From Avoscillospira_A sp052117125 (GTDB lineage Bacteria > Bacillota > Clostridia > Oscillospirales > Oscillospiraceae), in contig NZ_JBQKJT010000006.1 of NCBI RefSeq assembly GCF_052117125.1, forward strand, positions 124,001 through 188,000: a DNA stretch of 64,000 nucleotides, written 5' to 3'. Of the stretch, positions 16,910-25,967 are shown piece by piece. Numbering within the stretch: the stretch's first letter is position 1; each line of letters starts with the position of its first letter. The position numbers and the translations under genes were made by a program. The notes beneath the pieces were generated by a model, which did no database searches, was not told where the DNA came from, and was given only the letters and a program-made list of their open reading frames with translations.

Positions 16910-18088
16910 ATGGACTATGCAAAGGTTTGTCTCCACCGGGGCGAAGAACGGGATATCCGCAGCGGCGGCTGGTGGGTTTATGACAATGAAATCGACTGGA
17001 TCGACGACATCTGCACCGACGGCGGCATTGTGGATGTGCTGGACAGCCGGATGCAGTTTGTGGCACGGGGTTACTTCAACCGTCGCTCCAAAATTGCCGT
17101 CCGGGTGCTGACCCGGGACGAATCAGAGGTCATCGATCGGGACTTTTTCCGCCGCCGGGTGGAAACCGCCTGGAACTTCCGCCAAAGCCTGGGCTTTTCC
17201 AACGCCTGCCGGGTGGTCTTCGGAGAATCCGACGGTCTGCCCGGTCTGACCGTGGACAAGTTCGGCGACTATCTCAGCTTTCAGACCGTCAGCCTGGGCA
17301 TCGAACAGTGGAAGCCGGACATTATTGAGATTCTGGTGGAGCTGTTTCAGCCCAAGGGCATCTATGAACGCAACGATGTGCCGGTCCGTGCCAAGGAAGG
17401 GCTGGAACAGATCACCGGCTGTGTCTATGGCGAGGTACCGCCCCTGACCACCATCCGGGAGCATGACGCCGCCATGCTGGTGGATATCGCCCACGGCCAG
17501 AAGACGGGCCATTTTCTCGATCAGCAGGAAAACCGGGGCCGCATTGCTCCCTATTGCCCCGGCCGCACGGTTCTGGATTTGTGCTGCCACACCGGCGGAT
17601 TTTCCATCCATGCCGCCCTCTACGGCGCATCGTCTGTGGAATCGGTGGACGTGTCGGAAGAAGCCCTCCAGATGGTTCTGGACAACGCCAAAGCCAACGG
17701 CGTGTCCGACAAGATCACCACTACCTGTGGTAACGTATTTGACATCGTGCGAAAGTACGCCGATGACAGCAAGCAATACGGCCTGGTCATCTGCGATCCC
17801 CCGGCCTTTGCCAAGAGCCGCAAGGCGTTGGAGGGCGCCTACCGGGGCTACAAGGAACTGAACCTCCGATCCATGAAGCTGGTGGAGCCGGGCGGATTTC
17901 TCGTCTCCTGTTCCTGTAGTCAGTTTATGACGCCGGAGTTGTTCCTCAAAATGCTGCGGGAAGCCGCCGCCGACTGCGGCCGTCAGGCGCGGCTGCTGGA
18001 AATTCTGATGCAGTCCCGGGACCATCCGGCCACCATCAACGCCGAGCAATCCCACTATCTCAAGGGATATATTCTCCAAATCATATAA
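16910..18088 (+). CDS. rlmI: RlmI-like class I SAM-dependent rRNA cytosine methyltransferase
   Basis: 392 aa. An N-terminal PUA-like RNA-binding domain (~1-75) is followed by a small RlmI-type linker domain (FGESDGLPGLTVDKFGDYL) and a Rossmann methyltransferase (~190-392). Motif I is VLDLCCHTGGFSIHAALYGA and motif IV is CDPPAFAKS, with SCSCS near the end supplying the catalytic Cys of m5C enzymes. RlmI methylates C1962 of 23S rRNA in E. coli; Firmicute orthologues are assumed to act on rRNA too. Single-gene unit closed by a strong terminator. Confidence 0.85.
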   Translation: MDYAKVCLHRGEERDIRSGGWWVYDNEIDWIDDICTDGGIVDVLDSRMQFVARGYFNRRSKIAVRVLTRDESEVIDRDFFRRRVETAWNFRQSLGFSNACRVVFGESDGLPGLTVDKFGDYLSFQTVSLGIEQWKPDIIEILVELFQPKGIYERNDVPVRAKEGLEQITGCVYGEVPPLTTIREHDAAMLVDIAHGQKTGHFLDQQENRGRIAPYCPGRTVLDLCCHTGGFSIHAALYGASSVESVDVSEEALQMVLDNAKANGVSDKITTTCGNVFDIVRKYADDSKQYGLVICDPPAFAKSRKALEGAYRGYKELNLRSMKLVEPGGFLVSCSCSQFMTPELFLKMLREAAADCGRQARLLEILMQSRDHPATINAEQSHYLKGYILQII

Positions 18089-18099
18089 ATTTTAACATC

Positions 18100-18131
18100 A
18101 AAAAGGACGAGGCGCAAGCCTCGTCCTTTTT
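18100..18131. terminator. Bidirectional terminator between rlmI-like and oadB
   Basis: A 14-bp stem (18100-18113 with 18118-18131) with GCAA tetraloop, A-run on one side and T-run on the other; serves the convergent genes on both sides. Confidence 0.9.
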
Positions 18132-18140
18132 TGTATGGGA

Positions 18141-19322
18141 TTAGCCGAACACAGCCAGCAGGAAACCGGCGGCGATGGCGGAGCCGATGACGCCGGCCAC
18201 GTTGGGGCCCATGGCATGCATCAGCAGGAAGTTGGCGGGGTTGGCCTTCTGGCCTTCCACCTGGGACACACGGGCCGCCATGGGAACGGCGGACACGCCG
18301 GCAGAACCGATCAGCGGGTTGATCTTGCCGCCAGTGACCTTGTACATGATCTTGCCCAGAAGCAGACCACCGGCCGTGGAGAAGCAGAAGGCCAGCAGGC
18401 CCAGAACCACGATCTTCAGGGTGTCGGGGGTCAGGAAGCGGTCGGCCACGGTGGTGGCGCCCACGGAGACGGACAGGAAAATGGTAACAATGTTCATCAG
18501 GGCGTTCTGCACGGTGTCGGACAGACGATCCACCACGCCGCACTCGCGCATCAGGTTACCCAGCATCAGGCAGCCGATCAGAGGAGCGGTGGAGGGCAGC
18601 AGCAGGATGACGAAGACGGCCACCACGATGGGGAACACGATCTTCTCGGTCTTGGTGACGGTGCGCAGCTGCTCCATCTTGGTCTCCCGCTCTTCCTTGG
18701 TAGTCAGAGCGCGCATGATGGGGGGCTGAATCAGCGGAATCAGGGCCATATAGGAATAGGCCGCGATGGCGATGGCACCCAGCAGTTCCGGAGCCAGTTT
18801 GGTGGTCAGGAAGATGGCCGTGGGGCCGTCTGCGCCGCCGATGATGCCGATGGAAGCGGCCTGGGGACCGGTGAAGCCCAAAACCACAGCCAGGATGAAA
18901 GCCATGTACACGCCCAGCTGGGCAGCAGCGCCCAGCAGCAGGGACTTGGGATTGGCCAGCAGCGGACCGAAGTCCGTCATGGCGCCGACGCCCATAAAGA
19001 TCAGGGACGGATACACACCGGCCTTGACGCCGATGTAGAGGATGTCCAGCAGACCGCCCTCCATGAGGACGTCGTTATAGCTTTTGGTGTGGGCGATCAC
19101 ACCGTCCCACAGCTCCGGGTGGTACAGACCGCCGCCGGGCAGGTTGGTCAGCAGGGTACCAAAGGCGATACCCACCAGCAGCAGGGGCTCGAACTTCTTG
19201 ACGATGCCCAGATACAGCAGCAGGCAGCCCACCAGGATCATGACGATCTGCCGCCAGTCGGAGGCGGCCAGGTAGAACCCTGAGGTTTCCCACAGGTTTT
19301 GCAGTGTTCCAAGGAGATCCAT
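18141..19322 (-). CDS. oadB: Na+-transporting decarboxylase beta subunit (OadB/GcdB family)
   Basis: 393 aa membrane protein. It is the sodium channel-like subunit that decarboxylates carboxybiotin and drives Na+ export. The family's re-entrant motifs are present: IIGGADGPTAIF (with the key Asp near residue 170-175) and the late GSAGVSAVPMAARVSQ and HAMGPNVAGVIGSA. Last gene of the oadA-oadG-biotin carrier-oadB operon, with 12 bases to the carrier gene and its own AGGAGG. Confidence 0.93.
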   Translation of the reverse strand: MDLLGTLQNLWETSGFYLAASDWRQIVMILVGCLLLYLGIVKKFEPLLLVGIAFGTLLTNLPGGGLYHPELWDGVIAHTKSYNDVLMEGGLLDILYIGVKAGVYPSLIFMGVGAMTDFGPLLANPKSLLLGAAAQLGVYMAFILAVVLGFTGPQAASIGIIGGADGPTAIFLTTKLAPELLGAIAIAAYSYMALIPLIQPPIMRALTTKEERETKMEQLRTVTKTEKIVFPIVVAVFVILLLPSTAPLIGCLMLGNLMRECGVVDRLSDTVQNALMNIVTIFLSVSVGATTVADRFLTPDTLKIVVLGLLAFCFSTAGGLLLGKIMYKVTGGKINPLIGSAGVSAVPMAARVSQVEGQKANPANFLLMHAMGPNVAGVIGSAIAAGFLLAVFG

Positions 19323-19334
19323 AGCAATACCTCC

Positions 19335-19733
19335 TCAGGACAGGACGATCAGAGGCGTACCGGTCTCCACCACAGCGCCCTTGGAGGTGACGATCTGTGC
19401 AATGGTACCATCACGGGGAGCGACGATCTCATTTTCCATCTTCATGGCTTCCAGAATCAGCAGCAGCTGGCCCTTCTTGACGGCGGTGCCCTGGGTCACT
19501 TCAATGCGCAGGACGTTGCCGGGCATGGGGGAAGCGATGGTCTCACCGGCCGCGGTGACGGCGGGAGCAGCAGGGGCAGCCGGAGCGGCGGCCGGAGCGG
19601 CAGCGGGGGCAGGTGCAGCGGCCGGAGCGGCGGGCGCCGGGGCATAGGCCTCGTACTCATCCACCAGCATGGCCTCGCCGGCCTCTACCTCGACCTCATA
19701 CGTTCTGCCGTTGAGCGTCACTTTATATTTCAT
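19335..19733 (-). CDS. Biotin carrier protein of the Na+-pumping decarboxylase
   Basis: 132 aa. The N-terminal strand MKYKVTLNGRTYEVEVE is followed by an Ala/Pro swinging linker (~32-58) and a C-terminal biotinyl domain with EAMKMENEI, the Lys of which is biotinylated. It shuttles the carboxyl group from OadA to OadB. Stand-alone carriers are known from glutaconyl-, methylmalonyl-CoA and some oxaloacetate decarboxylases. Its ribosome site lies inside the end of oadG, one base away, so translation is coupled. Confidence 0.93.
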   Translation of the reverse strand: MKYKVTLNGRTYEVEVEAGEAMLVDEYEAYAPAPAAPAAAPAPAAAPAAAPAAPAAPAVTAAGETIASPMPGNVLRIEVTQGTAVKKGQLLLILEAMKMENEIVAPRDGTIAQIVTSKGAVVETGTPLIVLS

Positions 19734-19734
19734 C

Positions 19735-20076
19735 TTATTTGACCTCCTTAATGGACTTGAAGCGCAGCTCGTTCAAGGGCCGGTTCATCTTGTGGGCCAC
19801 AATGGCCATAATCATGGCGGCGTCGCGGTCGGAGACCGTGTGCAGCTTGATCTCACCGGCGGTGCCGGGGGCCTTCTTGGGGGCGGGCGCCGCTGCGGGA
19901 GCCGGTGCAGCAGCAGGGGCGGGCGCCGGGGCGGCAGCCTTGTTCTGACTGGTTTTCATCACGCGGGCCATGATGCCGATGACGATCATCAGGAGGATCA
20001 GGCCGAGAAACACAACGGCAAAGCCCAGAACCGAATAGGCCAATGCCACGCCTACAGAAATGTTTGTCAGATCCAT
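19735..20076 (-). CDS. oadG: Na+-pumping decarboxylase gamma subunit (OadG family)
   Basis: 113 aa with one N-terminal membrane helix (VALAYSVLGFAVVFLGLIL-like, ~8-38), an Ala/Pro linker and a short C-terminal domain that docks the carboxyltransferase. It assembles the complex at the membrane. The C-terminal region is longer than minimal OadG and includes ITVAHKMNR-like helix residues. Confidence 0.88.
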   Translation of the reverse strand: MDLTNISVGVALAYSVLGFAVVFLGLILLMIVIGIMARVMKTSQNKAAAPAPAPAAAPAPAAAPAPKKAPGTAGEIKLHTVSDRDAAMIMAIVAHKMNRPLNELRFKSIKEVK

Positions 20077-20088
20077 AGCGCGCCCTCC

Positions 20089-21474
20089 TTATGCCTCTTC
20101 GATGGTATAGGTGGCCTTGTTCTCCTCGGCAGCCTTGCGCTTCTCAAAATACTTCTCCGCCAACTGCGGGAAGGCGATGTAGCTCAGAACATCCTCGTCA
20201 TTTCTGGCGGTGTCGCCCAGTTCGGCCTTGGTCTTCTCAAACATGGGCTCCAGGGTATCGGCGTAGCGGCCCTCCAGGGGCTTCTCGTCGCCCAGGACCT
20301 TCTTCATAACCTCCGGATCAATGGGAGCCGGGGTCTTGCCGTACTCGCCGCGGCAGTAAGCCACGATTTCCTTGGAGACGTTCTTGTAACGCTCGCCGGC
20401 CAGGACGTTCTGCACGGCCTGGACGCCCACCATCTGAGAGGTGGGGGTGACCAGAGGAGGATAGCCCAGGTCTTTGCGGACCTTGGGGGTCTCCACCAGG
20501 GCCTCGTCGAAGCGGTCCAGAGCGTTCATCATCTTCAGCTGGCTCAGGAGGTTGGACAGCATGCCGCCGGGGACCTGATAGGTCAGGCACTGGGTATCGG
20601 TGGTCAGAGACTTGGGCATCAGCGTGCCGTCGGCAATGTAGCCGTCGCGGATGGGCTTGAAGAAGTCGGCGATCTCCTTGAGGATCTTATCGTCGGTGGT
20701 GACCTCGTAGCCCAGCTGCTTCAGGGCGTAGGCCATGGTCTCGGTGGCGGGCTGAGAGGTGCCGCCGGAGAAGGGAGAAATGGCGGTGTCGATGACGTCA
20801 ACACCGGCTTCCACGGCCTTGAGGTAGGTCATAAAGGCCAGACCCGTGGTGGAGTGGGTATGCAGGTCGATGGGCAGGTCCACAGCGTCCTTGATGGCGG
20901 AAACCAGGTCATAGGCCTCCTGGGGACCCATGATACCGGCCATGTCCTTGATGCAGATGGAGCCGACGCCCATCTCTTTCAGCTCCTTGACCATCTTCAC
21001 ATAGTTTTCCAGGGTGTGGACCGGAGAGGTGGTATAGGAGATGGTGCCGGAGGCCAGAGCGCCGTGCTTGAGGGTCTCTTCGATGGCCACTTTCATATTG
21101 GTAGTGTCGTTGAGGGCGTCGAAAATCCGGATGATATCGATGCCGTCCTTGACACTGTATTCGACAAATTTACGGACCACATCGTCGGGATAGTGCTTGT
21201 AGCCCAGGATGTTCTGGCCGCGCAGCAGCATTTGCAGCTTGGAGTTGGGCAGCTTCTTGCGGAGCTTTTTCAGACGCTCCCAGGGGTCCTCGTTGAGGTA
21301 GCGGAGACAGACGTCAAAGGTGGCGCCGCCCCAGCACTCGACGGAGTAGTAGCCGGCCTGGTCGATCTTGTCCAGGATGGGCTCGTAGACGTCAAAAGGC
21401 AGACGGGTGGCGATCAGCGACTGGTTGGCATCGCGCAGCACCGTCTCCATAAACTGTACTTTTCTCTTACTCAT
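20089..21474 (-). CDS. oadA: Oxaloacetate decarboxylase alpha subunit (carboxyltransferase)
   Basis: 461 aa. HMGL-like TIM barrel (FMETVLRDANQSLIATR, metal-binding DLHTHSTTG, and MLLRGQN typical for pyruvate/OAA carboxyltransferases) then the conserved PYC/OADA domain. Unlike Klebsiella OadA it stops before a biotin domain; the biotin is on the separate carrier. The substrate is taken as oxaloacetate because of the PYC-type residues and the adjacent PEP carboxykinase. The start at 21474 follows GGAGGTG; the longer open frame enters the pckA terminator. Confidence 0.92.
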   Translation of the reverse strand: MSKRKVQFMETVLRDANQSLIATRLPFDVYEPILDKIDQAGYYSVECWGGATFDVCLRYLNEDPWERLKKLRKKLPNSKLQMLLRGQNILGYKHYPDDVVRKFVEYSVKDGIDIIRIFDALNDTTNMKVAIEETLKHGALASGTISYTTSPVHTLENYVKMVKELKEMGVGSICIKDMAGIMGPQEAYDLVSAIKDAVDLPIDLHTHSTTGLAFMTYLKAVEAGVDVIDTAISPFSGGTSQPATETMAYALKQLGYEVTTDDKILKEIADFFKPIRDGYIADGTLMPKSLTTDTQCLTYQVPGGMLSNLLSQLKMMNALDRFDEALVETPKVRKDLGYPPLVTPTSQMVGVQAVQNVLAGERYKNVSKEIVAYCRGEYGKTPAPIDPEVMKKVLGDEKPLEGRYADTLEPMFEKTKAELGDTARNDEDVLSYIAFPQLAEKYFEKRKAAEENKATYTIEEA

Positions 21475-21557
21475 GGATACACCTCCACAATATTGCACAG
21501 CGGCGGCCGGGCCGCTGCGGCGGGTTACAAAAGGGTCCGTGCGGAAAACACGGGAAA

Positions 21558-21594
21558 ACAGGCATGCCGGGAACGGAGTCCGCAGCATGCCTGT
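21558..21594 (-). terminator. Terminator of pckA
   Basis: ACAGGCATGC (21558-21567) pairs with GCATGCCTGT (21585-21594); on the minus strand a T-rich tract follows. Lies 42 bases beyond the pckA stop, before oadA. Confidence 0.7.
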
Positions 21595-21635
21595 CGGTTG
21601 CCGGTTATAGGATCGGCATGCTCAACGACGGTGCA

Positions 21636-23240
<1,605 letters not shown>

Positions 23241-23332
23241 GTTGAAGTCCTCCTTGTTTATTGCTAGTCCCGCCTCCAAAAACGGGACGTTGACTGGCTC
23301 AGAATCCGCGAATGCAATTCTCACCGCTTATC

Positions 23333-23361
23333 AGTATAACATAACCGATATCCCTTTTCCA
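23333..23361 (-). promoter_or_regulatory. pckA promoter
   Basis: Minus strand TATACT (23333-23338) with an extended -10 TG, and a weak -35 TGGAAA (23356-23361) at 17-base spacing. Leaves a leader of roughly 85 bases. Confidence 0.5.
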
Positions 23362-23480
23362 CGCTTTTCTCCGCTAAAAGACACCCGTTTCCACAATTCA
23401 GCAAAATACCCAATATTATTCATTTGAGTAAAGCAGTATTGCAATATTATTTATGCAGTTTCACCAAGGACTATGACAAA

Positions 23481-23553
23481 CCCTGGCCGCCGGCTGTCCG
23501 GCAGCGGCGGACAGTCGAAGGCCAGGGTCTCACGGGCTTTTTCCCGTTTTTTT
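23481..23553 (+). terminator. Plus-strand structured element ending in an intrinsic terminator, no gene
   Basis: CCCTGGCC (23481-23488) pairs with GGCCAGGG (23520-23527) around an inner CTGTCCG/CGGACAG hairpin. Directly after, ACGGG/CCCGT (23532-23547) is followed by seven T on the plus strand. Both flanking genes are on the minus strand, so the signal suggests a short plus-strand RNA. Confidence 0.5.
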
Positions 23554-23629
23554 CAGGGGTTTTATGAAAATCAGCGGAATGCCCGATTCCCCTCCCGGGA
23601 TTTTGTAAGCCTTTGCAAAAGTTTATAAG

Positions 23630-23658
23630 TTATCCACAACCTAACAGCTTTGTCCACA
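23630..23658 (+). promoter_or_regulatory. DnaA-box-like pair in the pckA-xylB gap
   Basis: TTATCCACA (23630-23638) is an exact consensus DnaA box, and TTGTCCACA (23650-23658) is a one-mismatch copy in the same orientation, 11 bases on. Could titrate DnaA or be chance; this is not an origin on its own. Confidence 0.4.
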
Positions 23659-23716
23659 GGCTCTTCTATTCATAACGCCGATTTTACCTATACTTTCATT
23701 TTTCGACTTGACAGAT

Positions 23717-25213
23717 TCAAAGAGAAAAGCCCCGCAGACGCGTATAGGCATCTGCAAACCGGGGCAGCAGATGGGCGTACCGTTCCGTGTGGTCCGGGCA
23801 GGGTTCCGTGACCTGCTCCACCCGCAGGAACCGGTCGATGGCCGCCGGTCCCGGCAGCACCCCGGCGCCGATACCCGCCGCCATGACGGCCCCCAGGGAA
23901 CAGCCCTCCTCCAGCAGGTTCAGCTGCTCGATGCGGGCGTTGAGCACATCGGCCAGGACCTGCCGCCACACCGGTTCTCTCGCCGCCGCGCCGATGATGC
24001 GCAGGGTGTCGAAGGGGTGCTTCTCCCGAAACACCTGCAAAATCAGGGCCAGATTCATGGCCACGCCCTCCATGACGGCCCGCAGCAGATCGGCGTGGGC
24101 CGTCTCCTGCTTCAAGCCCAGGAAGGCCCCCCGGGCGTTGGCGTCCCACCAGGGGCTCCGCTCGCCCATCAGATAGGGCAGGAACAGGACGCCGTTGGCG
24201 CCCACCGGCGTTGCTGCAATCTGCCGGTTGATCTCGTCATAGATACTGCCGCCCTGCTCCTGGGCATTCCGGCGCTCCGCGCCGCAGAGTTGATCCCGCA
24301 TCCAGCTGTAGGAGGAACCGGCGGCCTGCATGGTGCCTAAGGGGTAGACGCTGCCCTTCTCCATACCCGCCAGATTGAAGGTCCGCTGCTGCGGGTCCAG
24401 CAGGGGCTTTTCATCCCGATAAGAAATCCAGGCCGATGTGCCCAGACTGATGTAGCCCTGACCCACAGCGCTGACGCCGGTGCCCACGGAGGCCGCCGTG
24501 CCGTCTCCGCAGCCGCAATAGACCGGCGTCCCCTCCAGCAGTCCCGTCTCGGCGGCGGCTTGGGCCGTCACCCGGCCCGCCAGATCGGTGGAGGCATGAA
24601 GCTCCGGCATCACCGACGCCGGGACCCCGGCGGCCTCCAGAATCTCCGCCGACCAGGTAAAGGTATTCAAATCAAACGCGCCGGTGCCGGAGGCGTCGGA
24701 ATAGTCGGTTCCGATGCTGCCCGTCAGCCGGTGGACAATAAAGTCCTTGCAGTTCACCACCTTGTGGAGCTTCTCGGCCAAGCCGTCATGCTCCAACGCC
24801 CACATGATTTTACAGATGGAGTTGGTGGGATTGTTGCGGTTGCCGGTGATGGCGTAGAACCGGTCGTCCCCCACCCGTTCCGTCAAGCGCTGCTGCTCTG
24901 CCGTGGCCCGCTGGTCGGCCCAGATGATGGCGCTGCGCAAAGGCTCTCCCCTGCCGTTGAGAAACACCGCGCCCATCATGTGGCCGCTGAAGCTCACACC
25001 CACGATATCCGCCGGTTGGACCTGGGCTGTCAGCGCCTTTGTGGCCCGGCAGACGGCGTCATACCAGTCGTCGGGGTTCTGTTCCGCCCAATTGTTGTTG
25101 TAATACTTGCAGGGATAGGACTCCACCACGCTGGCCACCAGTTTACCGTCCGTGGAAAACAGTGTGGCTTTGTCTCCGGATGTACCCAGATCGTGGGCCA
25201 GGATGTATTGCAT
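23717..25213 (-). CDS. xylB: FGGY carbohydrate kinase, xylulokinase type
   Basis: 498 aa. N-terminal ATPase-fold motif HDLGTSGDKATLF, SFSGHMMGAVFLN and IIWADQRA are typical of xylulokinases; C-terminal FLPYLMGERSPWWDANARG and the ADVLNARIE region match the FGGY signature, with IGAAAREPVWRQ in place of the more usual GGGAKS. Phosphorylates D-xylulose or a related ketose. It is the last gene of the tight minus-strand run that begins with the adenylation enzyme, 21 bases after mgtC and with its own AAAGGAGG. No xylose isomerase is nearby, so the sugar is not certain. Confidence 0.82.
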   Translation of the reverse strand: MQYILAHDLGTSGDKATLFSTDGKLVASVVESYPCKYYNNNWAEQNPDDWYDAVCRATKALTAQVQPADIVGVSFSGHMMGAVFLNGRGEPLRSAIIWADQRATAEQQRLTERVGDDRFYAITGNRNNPTNSICKIMWALEHDGLAEKLHKVVNCKDFIVHRLTGSIGTDYSDASGTGAFDLNTFTWSAEILEAAGVPASVMPELHASTDLAGRVTAQAAAETGLLEGTPVYCGCGDGTAASVGTGVSAVGQGYISLGTSAWISYRDEKPLLDPQQRTFNLAGMEKGSVYPLGTMQAAGSSYSWMRDQLCGAERRNAQEQGGSIYDEINRQIAATPVGANGVLFLPYLMGERSPWWDANARGAFLGLKQETAHADLLRAVMEGVAMNLALILQVFREKHPFDTLRIIGAAAREPVWRQVLADVLNARIEQLNLLEEGCSLGAVMAAGIGAGVLPGPAAIDRFLRVEQVTEPCPDHTERYAHLLPRFADAYTRLRGFSL

Positions 25214-25234
25214 ATTGGGTTCCTCCTTTTTCAA

Positions 25235-25951
25235 TTACACGGAAAACCGTTGAATTTCCGGATGATTGGACAAAAACGTGTTCATGGTTTGGAAGTCCAG
25301 GGGGTGGCGGCTGCGGACCGTCAGACGGTAGGTGGCCGGCCCGTCCTCCCGCCGCTCGATATCGCTCTCCAGAATCTGCGCTTCCATATGGTCCAGCAAG
25401 GCCTCCAGCGCCCGGTGTACCCCTTCGGAATCGTAGAAGACCACCACCAGCCGCTGGGTGCAGTAGGCATCGCCGCCCACGGTGCGCCGGTGGAGAATCA
25501 GCTGCATGACCACAATCACCAGTACGGTAAAGAGGCCGATCAGATAGAGCCCTGCCCCCACGGCCATGCCCACGGCCGCCGTGGCCCAGACGCCCGCCGC
25601 CGTGGTCAGTCCCTTGACCGTCAGGCCGTTGCGGAAAATCAGACCCGCCCCCAGGAATCCGATACCGGAGACAATTTGGGCGGCAATGCGGGACGGGTCC
25701 GCGCCGCGGCTGCCCATAAAATCCGTCTGTCCGTGCAGGGCCATGTCGGCAAAGCCGTATTTGGAGACAATCATCAGCAACGCCGCGGCACAGGCCACCA
25801 CACAGTGGGTCCGGATGCCGGCTTCTTTCAGCCGCCGGGTCCGTTCAAAGCCCACGGCCACGCCGCACAGGGTGGCCACTACGACGCGGGCCAGCAACTC
25901 CAGTTGCTGGCCCATGGTAAAGGAATCGTTCATCATCGAAAAAAATGTCAT
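25235..25951 (-). CDS. MgtC/SapB family membrane protein
   Basis: 238 aa. Four to five N-terminal helices with the MgtC motifs RVVVATLCGVAVGFER, GSRGADPSRIAAQIVSGIGF and GAGLIFRNG (about residues 85-115), then a cytoplasmic ACT-like C-terminal domain (~150-238). Salmonella MgtC is an inner-membrane factor that inhibits F1Fo ATPase and cellulose synthesis; most Firmicute members are uncharacterised. GGAGGAGGG precedes the start. Sits 16 bases after the SGNH-deacetylase gene, in the same run. Confidence 0.88.
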   Translation of the reverse strand: MTFFSMMNDSFTMGQQLELLARVVVATLCGVAVGFERTRRLKEAGIRTHCVVACAAALLMIVSKYGFADMALHGQTDFMGSRGADPSRIAAQIVSGIGFLGAGLIFRNGLTVKGLTTAAGVWATAAVGMAVGAGLYLIGLFTVLVIVVMQLILHRRTVGGDAYCTQRLVVVFYDSEGVHRALEALLDHMEAQILESDIERREDGPATYRLTVRSRHPLDFQTMNTFLSNHPEIQRFSV

Positions 25952-25967
25952 GGGAACCCTCCTCCCC

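Noticed and set aside
19560..19660. Tandem repeat array of GCC/GCA-rich units
   Set aside because: It encodes the Ala/Pro linker of the biotin carrier; this flexible linker is normal for the family.
23630..23658. Replication origin
   Set aside because: Only two boxes, no dnaA/dnaN neighbours and no A+T-rich unwinding region beside them.
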